Positions 21,246 through 30,324 of a stretch of 64,000 nt of DNA are shown here, one piece after another. Source of the DNA: Sphaerisporangium melleum. Its GTDB lineage: Bacteria > Actinomycetota > Actinomycetes > Streptosporangiales > Streptosporangiaceae. Under the pieces are notes generated by a model that was not told the DNA's origin, did not search any database, and worked only from the letters and a program-made list of their open reading frames with translations. The position numbers and the translations under genes are program-made. Location of the stretch: contig NZ_BMNT01000040.1 of assembly GCF_014646695.1 (NCBI RefSeq), forward strand, positions 26,639-90,638, read 5' to 3'. Position 1 is the stretch's first letter; each line of letters begins with the position of its first letter.

Positions 21246-22982
21246 ATGGTGCGGGGGTACAGACGCCTGGCGGGCGCCGCCGTTTCGCTCGCGATGGCGG
21301 GCACGCTCGCCGCCGCTTCGCTGGTCACGGGTGCGGTCCCGGCCGGGGCCGCCGCGCCCGCGTCCGCGGGCCACGGCGAGTACCTCGTCTTCCACCGGGC
21401 CGGCGGGCAGGCCGAGGCGCTGCGCGCGGTCCGGGCGGCCGGAGGCGCCGTCGCGGCGGTCGACGCCAAGCTCGGGTACATCGTCGCCCGCGGCCCCGGC
21501 GCGGCCTTCGCCGAGCGGCTCGGCGCGAGCCAGGCCGTCATCGGCGTCACCGGCAACCGCAAGATCGGCGCGACCACAGCCCTGGGCGCGGCCACCGGCC
21601 CGGCCACCGCGCCGCTGTCGCTCACCGGTCCATCCGCGCTGCCCGCCGCCTCTTCCGCGGCTTCGGGCGCACCGGCCGCCGGGCCGTCCGCCAAGGGCGC
21701 CGCCCGCGGCGCGGACCCGCTCTCGGGCCGCCAGTGGGACATGAAGATGATCGGCGCCACCGCCACCGGCTCCTACGCCAAGGCGCGGGGCAGCAGGAAG
21801 GTCCTGGTCGGCATCATCGACACCGGCGTGGACGGCAGGCACCCCGACATCGCCGCCAACTTCAACCGGGCGCTGAGCCGTAACTTCGTCACCGACCAGC
21901 CCAAGGACCCGAACGGCAAGGAGCTCGACGGCCCGTGCGAGGTCAAGGGCTGCAAGGACGCCGCCGACATGGACGATGACGGCCACGGCACCCACGTCGC
22001 CAGCACCATCGGCTCTCCGCTCAACGGCATCGGCGTCGCGGGCGTCGCCCCGAACGTGTCGCTGGTCAACGTCCGCGCCGGCACCGACTACGGGTTCTTC
22101 TTCCTCAAGCCGGTGATGGACGCGCTGACCTACGCCGGCGACGCGGGCATCGACGTGGTCAACATGAGCTTCTTCGTCGACCCCTGGACGTTCAACTGCA
22201 CGAGCAACCCGGCCGACTCCAAGGCCGACCAGCTCCAGCAGTCCGGCATCATCACCGGCGTGCAGCGGGCGCTCGACTACGCCCGCGCCCGCGGCGTCAC
22301 GCTCATCAGCGCGCTCGGCAACGGCTCCAGCGACCTCGGCGCCCCCACCTCCGACAAGGAGAGCCCCGGCTACCCGCTCGGCAAGGAGCGCGAGCGCACG
22401 ATCGACAACTCCTGCCTGAACGTCCCCGCCGAGTCGCGGGGCGTCATCTCGGTCTCCGCCGTCGGCCCGAGCAAGCGCAAGGCCTGGTACTCCGACTACG
22501 GCACCGAGCAGACCGACCTGTCGGCCCCGGGCGGCGACCCCTCCGACGAGGGTACCTCGCTGAAGGGCACGGCCAGGGAGATCCTCGCCGCCGCCCCGGC
22601 CCACGTGCTGCGCCGGGAGAAGCTCATCGACAAGTCGGGCAAGCCCACCGGCTCCTCGGTGGTGCGCGAGTGCCACCACGGCCACTGCGCCTACTACCAG
22701 TACCTCTCGGGCACCTCGATGGCCGCCCCGCACGCCGCGGGCGTGGCCGCGATCCTGATCAGCCGCTTCGGCAAGCCCGGCAAGGGCGGTCTGGCCATGT
22801 CACCGGAGAAGGTGGAGCGCATGCTGTACGCCACGGCCACCCGGGTGAAGTGCCCGGCCTCCGGCTCGACCACCTACACCGTGAGCGAGGAGACCCACGT
22901 GTGCGCGGGCGGGCCGGCCAAGAACGGCTTCTACGGGCACGGGATGGTCAACGCCTACCGAGCGGCCACGACCAGGGGCTGA
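21246..22982 (+). CDS. Secreted S8 (subtilisin-like) serine peptidase
   Basis: The 578-residue protein has a signal peptide (RLAGAAVSLAMAGTLAAASL, cleavage near AGAAAPA) and a prodomain-like stretch to about residue 165, then the peptidase domain. The catalytic triad is visible: Asp192 (IIDTGVDG), His247 (DGHGTHVAS) and Ser491 (SGTSMAAPHAAG). Several cysteines (DGPCEVKGCKD, VRECHHGHCAYY, VKCPASG, HVCAGG) suggest disulfides after export. The ATG at 21246 is chosen because ggggaagg precedes it; an in-frame ATG lies at 21231. There is no C-terminal anchor, so it is probably released. Confidence 0.93.
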   Translation: MVRGYRRLAGAAVSLAMAGTLAAASLVTGAVPAGAAAPASAGHGEYLVFHRAGGQAEALRAVRAAGGAVAAVDAKLGYIVARGPGAAFAERLGASQAVIGVTGNRKIGATTALGAATGPATAPLSLTGPSALPAASSAASGAPAAGPSAKGAARGADPLSGRQWDMKMIGATATGSYAKARGSRKVLVGIIDTGVDGRHPDIAANFNRALSRNFVTDQPKDPNGKELDGPCEVKGCKDAADMDDDGHGTHVASTIGSPLNGIGVAGVAPNVSLVNVRAGTDYGFFFLKPVMDALTYAGDAGIDVVNMSFFVDPWTFNCTSNPADSKADQLQQSGIITGVQRALDYARARGVTLISALGNGSSDLGAPTSDKESPGYPLGKERERTIDNSCLNVPAESRGVISVSAVGPSKRKAWYSDYGTEQTDLSAPGGDPSDEGTSLKGTAREILAAAPAHVLRREKLIDKSGKPTGSSVVRECHHGHCAYYQYLSGTSMAAPHAAGVAAILISRFGKPGKGGLAMSPEKVERMLYATATRVKCPASGSTTYTVSEETHVCAGGPAKNGFYGHGMVNAYRAATTRG

Positions 22983-23319
22983 GGCGTCCCTCCAGGCCCG
23001 GTGCGCGCCGGGCCGGGAGGGCAATCGTGGCGGCCCGAAGCACGGCGCGGACGGCGCGCGGGGCGGGCCGCCGCGGGCCCAAGGTGGCATACCGCTCACA
23101 CGCGCTCGCGGCGGCAACTATCCTTCTGCACGAGACTGAAGACGAATACGGACCTCGCGCGCCCTTCCGCGCCGGTCGTGGTCGCCGCCCGATCGCCGGG
23201 CCCACCTGCGACGACGTGCCTGAGCGCACGCGATGGCAAGGCATCTGTCACCCGGAGTTCCCCGGGCGCTGTGGTCTTGGTCATCGCCAAGTGGTCTGTA
23301 CCAATTAGGGTAGGACTTT
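22983..23319. other. Intergenic region subtilisin-pyk
   Basis: The 337-bp gap contains a terminator-like hairpin for the peptidase gene and the promoter region of pyk. TATCCT at 23119-23124 and TAGGGT at 23306-23311, the latter 8 nt before the GTG, are -10 candidates. No gene is supported. Confidence 0.5.
22988..23021 (+). terminator. Terminator-like hairpin after the subtilisin gene
   Basis: The stem CCCTCC-a-GGCCCGG / CCGGGCC-g-GGAGGG, with a 6-nt loop, starts 5 nt after the stop codon. There is no T-tract. Confidence 0.65.
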
Positions 23320-24750
23320 GTGAGTCGTCGAGCGAAGATTGTCTGCACACTGGGGCCCGCCACCTCATCTCCCGAGCGGCTGCGCGAGCTGATCGCCGCC
23401 GGGATGAACGTCGCGCGGTTCAACCTCAGCCACGGGAGCCACGAGCTCCACAAGGAGATCCACGGCCGGGTCCGCGAGGCGGCGGCCGAGCTCGGCAAGG
23501 CCGTGGGCATCCTCGCCGACCTGCAGGGCCCCAAGATCCGCGTCGGCCGGTTCGCCGAGGGCCCGGTGCGCCTGGGCTTCGGTGACGTCTTCACCATCAC
23601 CACCGAGGACGTCCCGGGCGACCGCGAGATGGTGTCCACCACCTACGAGGGCCTGCCGTCCGACGTGAACCCGGGCGACAAGATCCTGGTCGACGACGGC
23701 CGCCTCGTCCTGGAGGCCACCGCCGTCGACGGTCCCCGCGTGGTGACCAAGGTCCTGGTCGGCGGCATGATCTCCAACAACAAGGGCCTCAACCTTCCCG
23801 GTGTCGCGGTCTCGGCCCCCGCCCTCACCGAGAAGGACGAGGAAGACCTGCGCTGGGCGCTGCGCACCGGCTTCGACATGATCGCGCTGTCCTTCGTGCG
23901 CAGCCCCGAGGACGCCCAGATCGTCCGCGCCATCATGGACGAGGAGGGCGTCCACCTGCCGCTCCTCGCCAAGATCGAGAAGCCCCAGGCGGTCGAGCAC
24001 CTGGAGGAGATCGTCGACGCGTTCGACGGCATCATGGTCGCCCGCGGCGACCTCGGCGTGGAGCTCCCGCTGGAGCAGGTGCCGATCGTCCAGCGCCGCG
24101 CCATCGCCCTGGCCCGCGAGAAGGCCCACCCGGTCATCGTGGCCACCCAGATGCTCGACTCGATGATGACCGCCCCCCGGCCCACCCGCGCGGAGGCGTC
24201 CGACGTCGCCTACGCCGTCATGGACGGCGCCGACGCGGTCATGCTGTCCGGCGAGACCTCGGTCGGCGACTTCCCGGTCGAGTCGGTCGCCACCATGGCC
24301 CGCATCGCCACGGCCGCCGAGGACGACACGCTGGAGTGGACGCACACCTTCGACCGCCGGCCCGAGACCACCGGCGGCGCCATCGCCCGCGCGGCGGCCG
24401 AGGTCGGCGCCATCGTCGGCGCCAAGGCGCTGTGCGCGTTCACCATGTCGGGTGAGACCGCCCGCCGCCTGGCCCGCTACCGTTCGCCGATCCCGCTGCT
24501 GGCCTTCACCTCGGCCTCGCACGTGCGCGGGCAGCTCGCGCTCACCTGGGGCGTGGAGACCTTCGAGGTGCCGTTCGTCCACCACACCGACGACATGGTC
24601 CGCCAGGTCGAGTCGGCCCTGCTGTCCCTGGGCCGCTACGAGAAGGGCGACAAGGTGGTCATCGTCGCCGGTTCGCCTCCCGGCAACCACGGCTCCACCA
24701 ACTCCCTGCGGGTCCACACGATCGGCTCTGCCCTGTCCTCCTCGAGCTGA
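23320..24750 (+). CDS. pyk: Pyruvate kinase
   Basis: The 476-residue glycolytic enzyme makes ATP and pyruvate from phosphoenolpyruvate. Motifs: KIVCTLGPATSS, NVARFNLSHGSHE, LADLQGPKIRVGRF, the active-site LLAKIEKPQAVEHLEEI, GIMVARGDLGVELP and MLDSMMTAPRPTRAEASD. The C-terminal allosteric domain is complete. GTG start; aggac lies 5-8 nt upstream, though a TAGGGT box 8 nt before the start would also allow leaderless initiation. Confidence 0.98.
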   Translation: MSRRAKIVCTLGPATSSPERLRELIAAGMNVARFNLSHGSHELHKEIHGRVREAAAELGKAVGILADLQGPKIRVGRFAEGPVRLGFGDVFTITTEDVPGDREMVSTTYEGLPSDVNPGDKILVDDGRLVLEATAVDGPRVVTKVLVGGMISNNKGLNLPGVAVSAPALTEKDEEDLRWALRTGFDMIALSFVRSPEDAQIVRAIMDEEGVHLPLLAKIEKPQAVEHLEEIVDAFDGIMVARGDLGVELPLEQVPIVQRRAIALAREKAHPVIVATQMLDSMMTAPRPTRAEASDVAYAVMDGADAVMLSGETSVGDFPVESVATMARIATAAEDDTLEWTHTFDRRPETTGGAIARAAAEVGAIVGAKALCAFTMSGETARRLARYRSPIPLLAFTSASHVRGQLALTWGVETFEVPFVHHTDDMVRQVESALLSLGRYEKGDKVVIVAGSPPGNHGSTNSLRVHTIGSALSSSS

Positions 24751-24770
24751 CCGGAAATCACCCGTTTCTG

Positions 24771-24800
24771 CTACGGCGCCGCCCTCCAGCGGCGCCGTAG
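24771..24800 (+). terminator. Terminator after pyk
   Basis: A perfect 10-bp stem CTACGGCGCC / GGCGCCGTAG with a 10-nt loop lies 20 nt after the stop codon, followed by ccgtttcc. Confidence 0.8.
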
Positions 24801-25005
24801 CCGTTTCCAGGGGCTTTCCCGCGGAAGGGGAGGGCGGCTGCTCGGTCCACCGTCGCGGCGGGACGGGGGAGCGGCGCCGCGCCGCGCAAGGGTGAGGGCC
24901 CCGGACGGGCGTGCGAGCCTGTCACCAGGCGGGCGGGGCGAGATGAGGCCGGGCGAAAAAGAAACCGCGCGGCGGTGGCCGCGCGGTCGCAAGGGGTGGC
25001 GTGAG

Positions 25006-25078
25006 TGCCCCGAGTGGGATTCGAACCCACACTGTATGGATTTTGAGGCCATCGACTCTGCCGTTGGTCTATCGGGGC
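25006..25078 (-). tRNA. tRNA, anticodon CAA (Leu by anticodon), class-I shape
   Basis: The minus strand folds as a 73-nt tRNA. The acceptor stem is GCCCCGA/TCGGGGC with A73, the D-arm has a short 3-bp stem, the anticodon loop is CTCAAAA (anticodon CAA), and the T-arm is GTGGG-TTCGAAT-CCCAC. CCA is not encoded. The variable loop has only about five bases, whereas normal tRNA-Leu has a long variable arm, and the pair closing the anticodon loop (C31-T39) is mismatched. It is therefore either an unusual or a decayed tRNA-Leu. It lies between pyk and pdtaR on the opposite strand. Confidence 0.75.
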
Positions 25079-25128
25079 GCCGTGGTGCTCGTGCCCCTAA
25101 TCTAGCGGACGTCGGTACTCTCTTGGTC

Positions 25129-25728
25129 GTGAGTACGCAGCGGCGAGTGGTGATCGCGGAAGACGAGGCGCTGATCCGCCTCGATTTGAAGGAGATGCTG
25201 GAGGAAGAGGGCTATGCCGTCACCGGTGAGGCCGGTGACGGCGAGACGGCGATCAAGCTGGCCCTGGAGCAACGTCCCGATCTGGTGATCCTGGACGTCA
25301 AGATGCCCATACTGGACGGCATCTCGGCCGCCGAGCGCATCGTGTCCGAGCGGGTCGCGCCGTGCCTGATCTTGACGGCGTTCTCCCAGCGCGACCTGGT
25401 CGAGCGGGCGCGGGACGCCGGCGCGATGGCGTATCTGGTCAAGCCGTTCACCAAGTCCGACCTGGTCCCGGCGATCGAGATGGCGGTGAGCAGGCACGAG
25501 GAGATCGCGGCGCTCGAACGCGAGGTCAGCACGCTCGGCGAGCGTCTTGAGACCCGCAAGCTCGTCGAGCGGGCCAAGGGCCTGCTGATGACCGAGCATG
25601 GCTGGACCGAGCCACAGGCCTTCCGGTGGATCCAGAAGGCCTCCATGGACCGCCGGCTGAGCATGCGCCAGGTCGCCCAGGCGGTGGTCGCCGACGCCGA
25701 GTCCAGACCGGCCGCCGAGGAGTCCTGA
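25129..25728 (+). CDS. pdtaR: ANTAR-domain response regulator (PdtaR type)
   Basis: The 199-residue protein has a receiver domain (acidic pocket IAEDEA, phospho-acceptor Asp56 in ILDVKMP, Lys in YLVKPF), a coiled-coil linker (AALEREVSTLGERLETRKL) and a C-terminal ANTAR RNA-binding domain (VERAKGLLMTEHGWTEPQAF, with RQVAQAVV). PdtaR acts as an antiterminator at dual-hairpin RNAs once phosphorylated by the histidine kinase PdtaS, which is not in this window. The GTG start has no ribosome site, but TACTCT ends 7 nt upstream, so translation is probably leaderless. Confidence 0.93.
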   Translation: MSTQRRVVIAEDEALIRLDLKEMLEEEGYAVTGEAGDGETAIKLALEQRPDLVILDVKMPILDGISAAERIVSERVAPCLILTAFSQRDLVERARDAGAMAYLVKPFTKSDLVPAIEMAVSRHEEIAALEREVSTLGERLETRKLVERAKGLLMTEHGWTEPQAFRWIQKASMDRRLSMRQVAQAVVADAESRPAAEES

Positions 25729-26129
25729 CCCGAAGGCGGCGGCGTCTCCGGGCCCGGACGGCCGGAGCCGCCCGCCGCCGGCGGGGCCGGCACGTCGTCC
25801 GGGCGCGAACGGGTCTTGACGCATGACCGCGAGGCCGACCGCCGCCCCGGTTCCGGAGTCAAGGTTCGGCCCGTGACCGTCGAGGGAGTGCGGCCGATCA
25901 CCCTGAGTGGATCTTCGATGCCCGGCCACGGACATCGATGTGACCTTTACTTTTCCGGGTGATCGCCGTAGAGGACCGTTGCGATAACGAAGCGGTAACG
26001 TGATGTGACTCTGTACCGACCTGTGACTTGAGCTGGGTGTAATGCCGTCAACAACTCCTGGCCAGATCGCCAGGGTGGCTCTGTGAAACCCGATCCCGGC
26101 ACGTGGGATCAGGCGAAAGGAAGGCAACC
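25729..26129. promoter_or_regulatory. Intergenic region ahead of the branched-chain amino-acid importer
   Basis: The 401-bp gap has a GC-rich first half with hairpin potential, then an AT-richer part from about 25930. TAACG occurs twice (in gataacga and ggtaacgt, near 25984 and 25995) and TGTGAC twice (near 26004 and 26022). These resemble operator half-sites of a nitrogen or amino-acid regulator, but none can be assigned. The livJ promoter must lie here. No gene is supported. Confidence 0.4.
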
Positions 26130-27326
26130 TTGCGGCCCAAGATTGCTCGCCTCGGGGGCGTGCTCGCCGTCGGTGTGGCACTTACCGTTGGTCTCGCCGC
26201 TTGTGGTGGTGGCGGTGACACGGGTTCGACGACCGGTGGCGGTGACTCGGCGGCGCCCACGACGCTGAAGATCGGCTTCATGGGCGACCTCTCCGGTGAG
26301 AGTTCCGGCATCGTCATCCCGCCGAGCAACGGTGCGCAGCTTGCCGTGGACGAGTACAACGCGACCAACCCCAAGGTCAAGATCGAAATGATCAAGTACG
26401 ACAGCCGCGCCGACGCGACGACGGCCGTCAACCTGGCGCAGAAGGCGATCAAGGACGACAAGGTCGTCGCGCTGGTGGGTCCGGCCTTCTCGGGTGAGTC
26501 CAAGCAGGCCGTGCCGGTGCTGGAGGAGGCGAAGATCCCGAACATCTCCGCCTCGGCCACCAACGTCGACCTCGCCAAGAACGGCTGGAAGTACTGGCAC
26601 CGCGTCGTGCCCAACGATGGCGTGCAGGGCCCGTCGATCGCCGACTTCATCGCCGGCGCCGCGGCGGCCAAGAACGTCTTCGTGGTCGACGACAAGTCCG
26701 AGTACGGCAAGGGCCTGGCCGACGCCGTGCGCGCCCAGCTCAAGACCAAGGGCGCCACGGTCAGCGACGACGCGCTCGACCCGAACGCGACCGACTACTC
26801 CTCGACCGTGAACAAGGCCGTCTCCGCCAAGCCGGACGCCATCTTCTTCGGTGGTTACTACGCCGGCGCCGGCAAGCTGCTCAAGCAGCTGCGGGACAAG
26901 GGCGTGCAGGCGAAGTTCTTCTCCGGTGACGGCTCGCTGGACAAGGGCATCATCGAGAGCGCCGGCGCCGCGCAGGCCGAGGGCGCGCTCATCGGCTGCC
27001 CGTGCCGCATCCCGACCTCGGCCGAGACCGACGAGAAGGTCAAGAAGTTCGCCGCCGACTACAAGGCGAAGTTCGGCGCCGACCCGCTGATCTACGCGAC
27101 CGAGGGCTACGACGCCATGACCGCCTTCACCAAGGCGATCGCCGGCGGCGCCACCACGGCCGACGCGATCAACGAGGCGGTCGGTAAGTCGGACTTCGAC
27201 GGCATCTCCAAGCACATCAGCTTCGACCCCACTGGTGAGCCTTCGGCGAAGTCGATCTACATGTACCAGGTCAAGGACGGCCAGATCGGGCTGCTCGGCG
27301 ACACGACGACGGCCAAGCTGAGCTGA
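26130..27326 (+). CDS. livJ: Branched-chain amino-acid ABC importer, substrate-binding lipoprotein
   Basis: The 398-residue type-I periplasmic-binding fold protein has a lipoprotein signal peptide (LGGVLAVGVALTVGLAACGG, lipobox LAAC). Typical Leu/Ile/Val-binding features are IGFMGDLSG, LAVDEYNA, VALVGPAFSG and ATEGYDAM. TTG at 26130 is preferred as start because aaggaagg precedes it at good spacing and it leaves a proper signal peptide; an ATG 27 nt upstream is the alternative. It heads the liv operon; a hairpin separates it from livH, as is usual for highly expressed binding proteins. Confidence 0.95.
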   Translation: MRPKIARLGGVLAVGVALTVGLAACGGGGDTGSTTGGGDSAAPTTLKIGFMGDLSGESSGIVIPPSNGAQLAVDEYNATNPKVKIEMIKYDSRADATTAVNLAQKAIKDDKVVALVGPAFSGESKQAVPVLEEAKIPNISASATNVDLAKNGWKYWHRVVPNDGVQGPSIADFIAGAAAAKNVFVVDDKSEYGKGLADAVRAQLKTKGATVSDDALDPNATDYSSTVNKAVSAKPDAIFFGGYYAGAGKLLKQLRDKGVQAKFFSGDGSLDKGIIESAGAAQAEGALIGCPCRIPTSAETDEKVKKFAADYKAKFGADPLIYATEGYDAMTAFTKAIAGGATTADAINEAVGKSDFDGISKHISFDPTGEPSAKSIYMYQVKDGQIGLLGDTTTAKLS

Positions 27327-27353
27327 CGGACGGCACGGCAAGGTCAGTAATGA

Positions 27354-27384
27354 GGGGCGGGAAACGCGACGGCGCTCCCGCCCC
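27354..27384 (+). terminator. Hairpin between livJ and livH
   Basis: The stem GGGGCGGGA / TCCCGCCCC with a 13-nt loop lies in the 105-bp gap. It probably stabilises the livJ message or attenuates read-through into livHMGF. Confidence 0.65.
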
Positions 27385-27431
27385 TGTCCGTGCCCGACCT
27401 GGCGTTAAGGCTCCCTTGAAAGCGAAACCCC

Positions 27432-28400
27432 GTGTTCGATAATCTCCTCGGCTCTTTCTGGCCGTACACGATCGACGGCCTCATCCTCGGCGCGATCTAC
27501 GGCCTGGTCGCCCTCGGCTACACGATGGTCTACGGCGTGCTGCGCCTCATCAACTTCGCGCATTCCGAGATCTTCATGATCGGCACCATGGCGTCGGCGT
27601 TCGTGGTGATGGTCATGGGCGTGACCAAGCCGCTGACCGGGCTGGCGCTCGTCGGCGGCCTGCTGCTCCTGGTGCTGGCCGGCGGCGCCGCATCGGCGGG
27701 CTCGGCCATGCTGCTCGAACGCATCGCCTACCGCCCGCTGCGCAAACGCGGCGCCTCGCGGCTCGCCGCGCTCATCTCGGCCATCGGCGCCTCGCTCTTC
27801 CTGCAGGAGCTCTTCGCCCTGGTCATCATTCCCTACGTCTTCAACCGTCCGCAGCAGGGCCGCAACCAGATGGGTGTGGCCCGCATCATGGAGAAGGACA
27901 CCCTCTTCAGCATCGGCGGCGCGCAGGTCCGCGTCGACCAGGTCATCATCTTCGTGGCCGCGCTCGGCATGATGGTCCTGCTGGACCTGCTGGTCAACCG
28001 CACCAAGATCGGCCGCGGCATCCGGGCCACCTCCCAGGACCCGGAGACCGCGGTGCTGATGGGCGTGGACATCGACAAAATCGTGCGGGTCACGTTCCTG
28101 ATCGGCGGACTGATGGCCGGCGTCGCCGGCGCGCTGTTCGTCCTGCAGTTCGAGGTCACCAAGTTCTCCATCGGCTTCCTCCTCGGCATCAAGGCGTTCA
28201 CCGCGGCGGTGCTCGGCGGCATCGGCAACCTACGCGGAGCCCTGCTCGGCGGCCTGTTCCTCGGTCTGATCGAGAACTACGGCGCGGCGATCTTCGGCTC
28301 GGGATGGAAGGATGTCATCGCGTTCTCGGTTCTCGTCCTGGTCCTGATGTTCCGCCCCACCGGCATCCTCGGTGAATCACTCCAGCAGGCACGCGCATGA
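27432..28400 (+). CDS. livH: Branched-chain amino-acid ABC importer, permease LivH
   Basis: The 322-residue inner-membrane permease has about eight helices and the family motifs GLVALGYTMVYGVLRLINFAH and AVLGGIGNLRGALLGG. GTG start. The stop overlaps the livM start by 4 nt (ATGA). It forms the channel with LivM. Confidence 0.96.
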   Translation: MFDNLLGSFWPYTIDGLILGAIYGLVALGYTMVYGVLRLINFAHSEIFMIGTMASAFVVMVMGVTKPLTGLALVGGLLLLVLAGGAASAGSAMLLERIAYRPLRKRGASRLAALISAIGASLFLQELFALVIIPYVFNRPQQGRNQMGVARIMEKDTLFSIGGAQVRVDQVIIFVAALGMMVLLDLLVNRTKIGRGIRATSQDPETAVLMGVDIDKIVRVTFLIGGLMAGVAGALFVLQFEVTKFSIGFLLGIKAFTAAVLGGIGNLRGALLGGLFLGLIENYGAAIFGSGWKDVIAFSVLVLVLMFRPTGILGESLQQARA

Positions 28401-29545
28401 GCACGAACTCCACACTCACCGCAAGCAGGAACGCCATGGGCGCGTTCACCGACCGCGTCCGCGACCGCTGGGCGACCGCTCCGGGCTGGCAGCGCTGGAC
28501 CGTCTACGTCCTGCTGTTCATCGGCGCGCTGTTGCTGCCGTCGGAGTCCATCGGGCACTTCATGTCGCCCTACAGCGACTGGGCGAGCGTCCTGTTCTTC
28601 CCGGTCGGCACCTACATCGTGCTGGCGATCGGCCTGAACATCGTCGTCGGCCAGGCCGGCCTGCTGGACCTCGGGTTCGTCGCCTTCTTCGCCATCGGCG
28701 GCTACTCGATGGCCCTGCTCGGCACCCGTCTGGGGCTGAACTTCTGGGAGATCCTCATCGCGGGAGTCATCCTGTCGGCGATCTCCGGAGTGGTGCTCGG
28801 CGGGCCCACGCTGCGCCTGCGCGGCGACTACCTCGCCATCGTGACCCTCGGCTTCGGTGAGATCGTCCGCCAGACCGCCGAGAACACCGACGCGATCGGC
28901 GGCCCGCGCGGCATCGCCGGCATCCCGCACCCGCCGAGCATCGACGGCGTGGTGATCTTCGGAGTGGACATCTTCCACTACGGGGTGCTCGACCCCCGGC
29001 CGTACTACTACCTGCTGGTGGTGGTGGCCACGCTGATCATCATCTTCGTCAAGCGCTGGGAGAAGAGCCGCGTCGGCCGCGCCTGGGCCGCCATCCGCGA
29101 GGACGAGGACGCCGCCGAGGTCATGGGCGTGCCGACCTTCAAGTTCAAGCTGCTGGCCTTCGCGATCGGCGCCTCCATCGGCGGCGCCATGGGTGTGGTC
29201 TGGGCGGGCAAGACCATCTCGATCAACCCCAACGACTTCCTCTTCATGCTGTCGGCGACCATCCTCGCGGCGGTCGTGCTCGGCGGCTCGGGCAACATCC
29301 CCGGCGTCATACTGGGCGCCTTCCTGGTCGCCTGGCTGCCCGAGCGGTTCCGCGGCCTGTCGGAGTACCGCATCATGGTCTTCGGCGCCGCGCTGGTCGC
29401 CCTGATGATCTTCCGTCCGGAGGGCCTGCTGCCCTCCCGCCGGCGCAAGGCAGAGCTGGCCGAGGGGACGGGTGGCATGGGCGCCATGGGCGCGGAGGTT
29501 CCTGATCCGCAGGCCCACGCCGAGCCCGAGGGGGCAGCCAAATGA
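28397..29545 (+). CDS. livM: Branched-chain amino-acid ABC importer, permease LivM
   Basis: The 382-residue permease has about nine membrane helices. Motifs: GLNIVVGQAGLLDLGFVAFF, TLRLRGDYLAIVTLGFGEIV, SRVGRAWAAIREDEDAAEVM and VVLGGSGNIPGVILGA. A charged N-terminal extension of about 35 residues and a charged C-terminal tail flank the core. It overlaps both livH and livG by 4 nt. Confidence 0.96.
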   Translation: MSTNSTLTASRNAMGAFTDRVRDRWATAPGWQRWTVYVLLFIGALLLPSESIGHFMSPYSDWASVLFFPVGTYIVLAIGLNIVVGQAGLLDLGFVAFFAIGGYSMALLGTRLGLNFWEILIAGVILSAISGVVLGGPTLRLRGDYLAIVTLGFGEIVRQTAENTDAIGGPRGIAGIPHPPSIDGVVIFGVDIFHYGVLDPRPYYYLLVVVATLIIIFVKRWEKSRVGRAWAAIREDEDAAEVMGVPTFKFKLLAFAIGASIGGAMGVVWAGKTISINPNDFLFMLSATILAAVVLGGSGNIPGVILGAFLVAWLPERFRGLSEYRIMVFGAALVALMIFRPEGLLPSRRRKAELAEGTGGMGAMGAEVPDPQAHAEPEGAAK

Positions 29546-30324
29546 GCGAGCCGCGTCCGCTGCTGCAGCTGCAGAGCGTCAAGATGCAGTTCGGCGGTGT
29601 CGTCGCCCTGCGCGAGGTCGAACTCACCGTCAACGAGGGCGAGATCTTCGCGCTCATCGGCCCGAACGGCGCCGGCAAGACCACCGTGTTCAATGTCGTC
29701 ACCGGCGTCTACCAGCCGACGTCGGGGCGGGTGATGTTCGACGGTGACCGCATCGACGGCATGAAGCGCTTCAAGGTCACCAAGCGCGGCGTCGCCCGCA
29801 CCTTCCAGAACATCCGGCTGTTCCACAACATGTCGGCGCTGGAGAACGTCATGGTGGGCGCCGACGCCCACCATCGCGCGGGCATGTTCAGCGCGGCGCT
29901 CGGCTTGCCCTGGCACCGCAACGAGGAGCGCGAGGGCAAGGAGATGGCCCACGAGCTGCTGGAGTTCGTCGGCATCGCGCACCGGGCCGAGGAGACCGCC
30001 AAGAACCTTCCCTACGGCGACCAGCGCCGGCTGGAGATCGCGCGGGCGCTCGCGACCAAGCCCAAGCTCCTGCTGCTGGACGAGCCGGCCGCCGGCATGA
30101 ACCCGGCCGAGAAGGAGTCTCTGCAGGGCCTGATCCGCAAGATCCGCGACGCCGGGCGCACCGTGCTGCTGATCGAGCATGACATGGCCCTGGTCATGGG
30201 CATCAGCGACCGCATCGCGGTGCTGGACTTCGGACAGAAGATCGCCGACGGTCTGCCCGCCGAGGTGCAGAACGACCCGCGGGTCATCGAGGCGTACTTG
30301 GGGGCTCCCGCAGATGCTTCTTGA
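29542..30324 (+). CDS. livG: Branched-chain amino-acid ABC importer, ATPase LivG
   Basis: The 260-residue ATPase shows Walker A GPNGAGKTTVFN, a degenerate signature LPYGDQRRLEIARAL (normal for LivG), Walker B LLLLDEPAAGMNP and the family-specific C-terminal helix ending VIEAYLG. It pairs with LivF on LivHM. It overlaps livF by 11 nt. Confidence 0.97.
   Translation: MSEPRPLLQLQSVKMQFGGVVALREVELTVNEGEIFALIGPNGAGKTTVFNVVTGVYQPTSGRVMFDGDRIDGMKRFKVTKRGVARTFQNIRLFHNMSALENVMVGADAHHRAGMFSAALGLPWHRNEEREGKEMAHELLEFVGIAHRAEETAKNLPYGDQRRLEIARALATKPKLLLLDEPAAGMNPAEKESLQGLIRKIRDAGRTVLLIEHDMALVMGISDRIAVLDFGQKIADGLPAEVQNDPRVIEAYLGAPADAS

Noticed and set aside
21243..22733. Long open frame antisense to the subtilisin gene
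   Set aside because: The composition is a GC-skew artefact; the protein is Gly/Ala/Arg/Val-rich without motifs, whereas the sense frame has a full catalytic triad and signal peptide.
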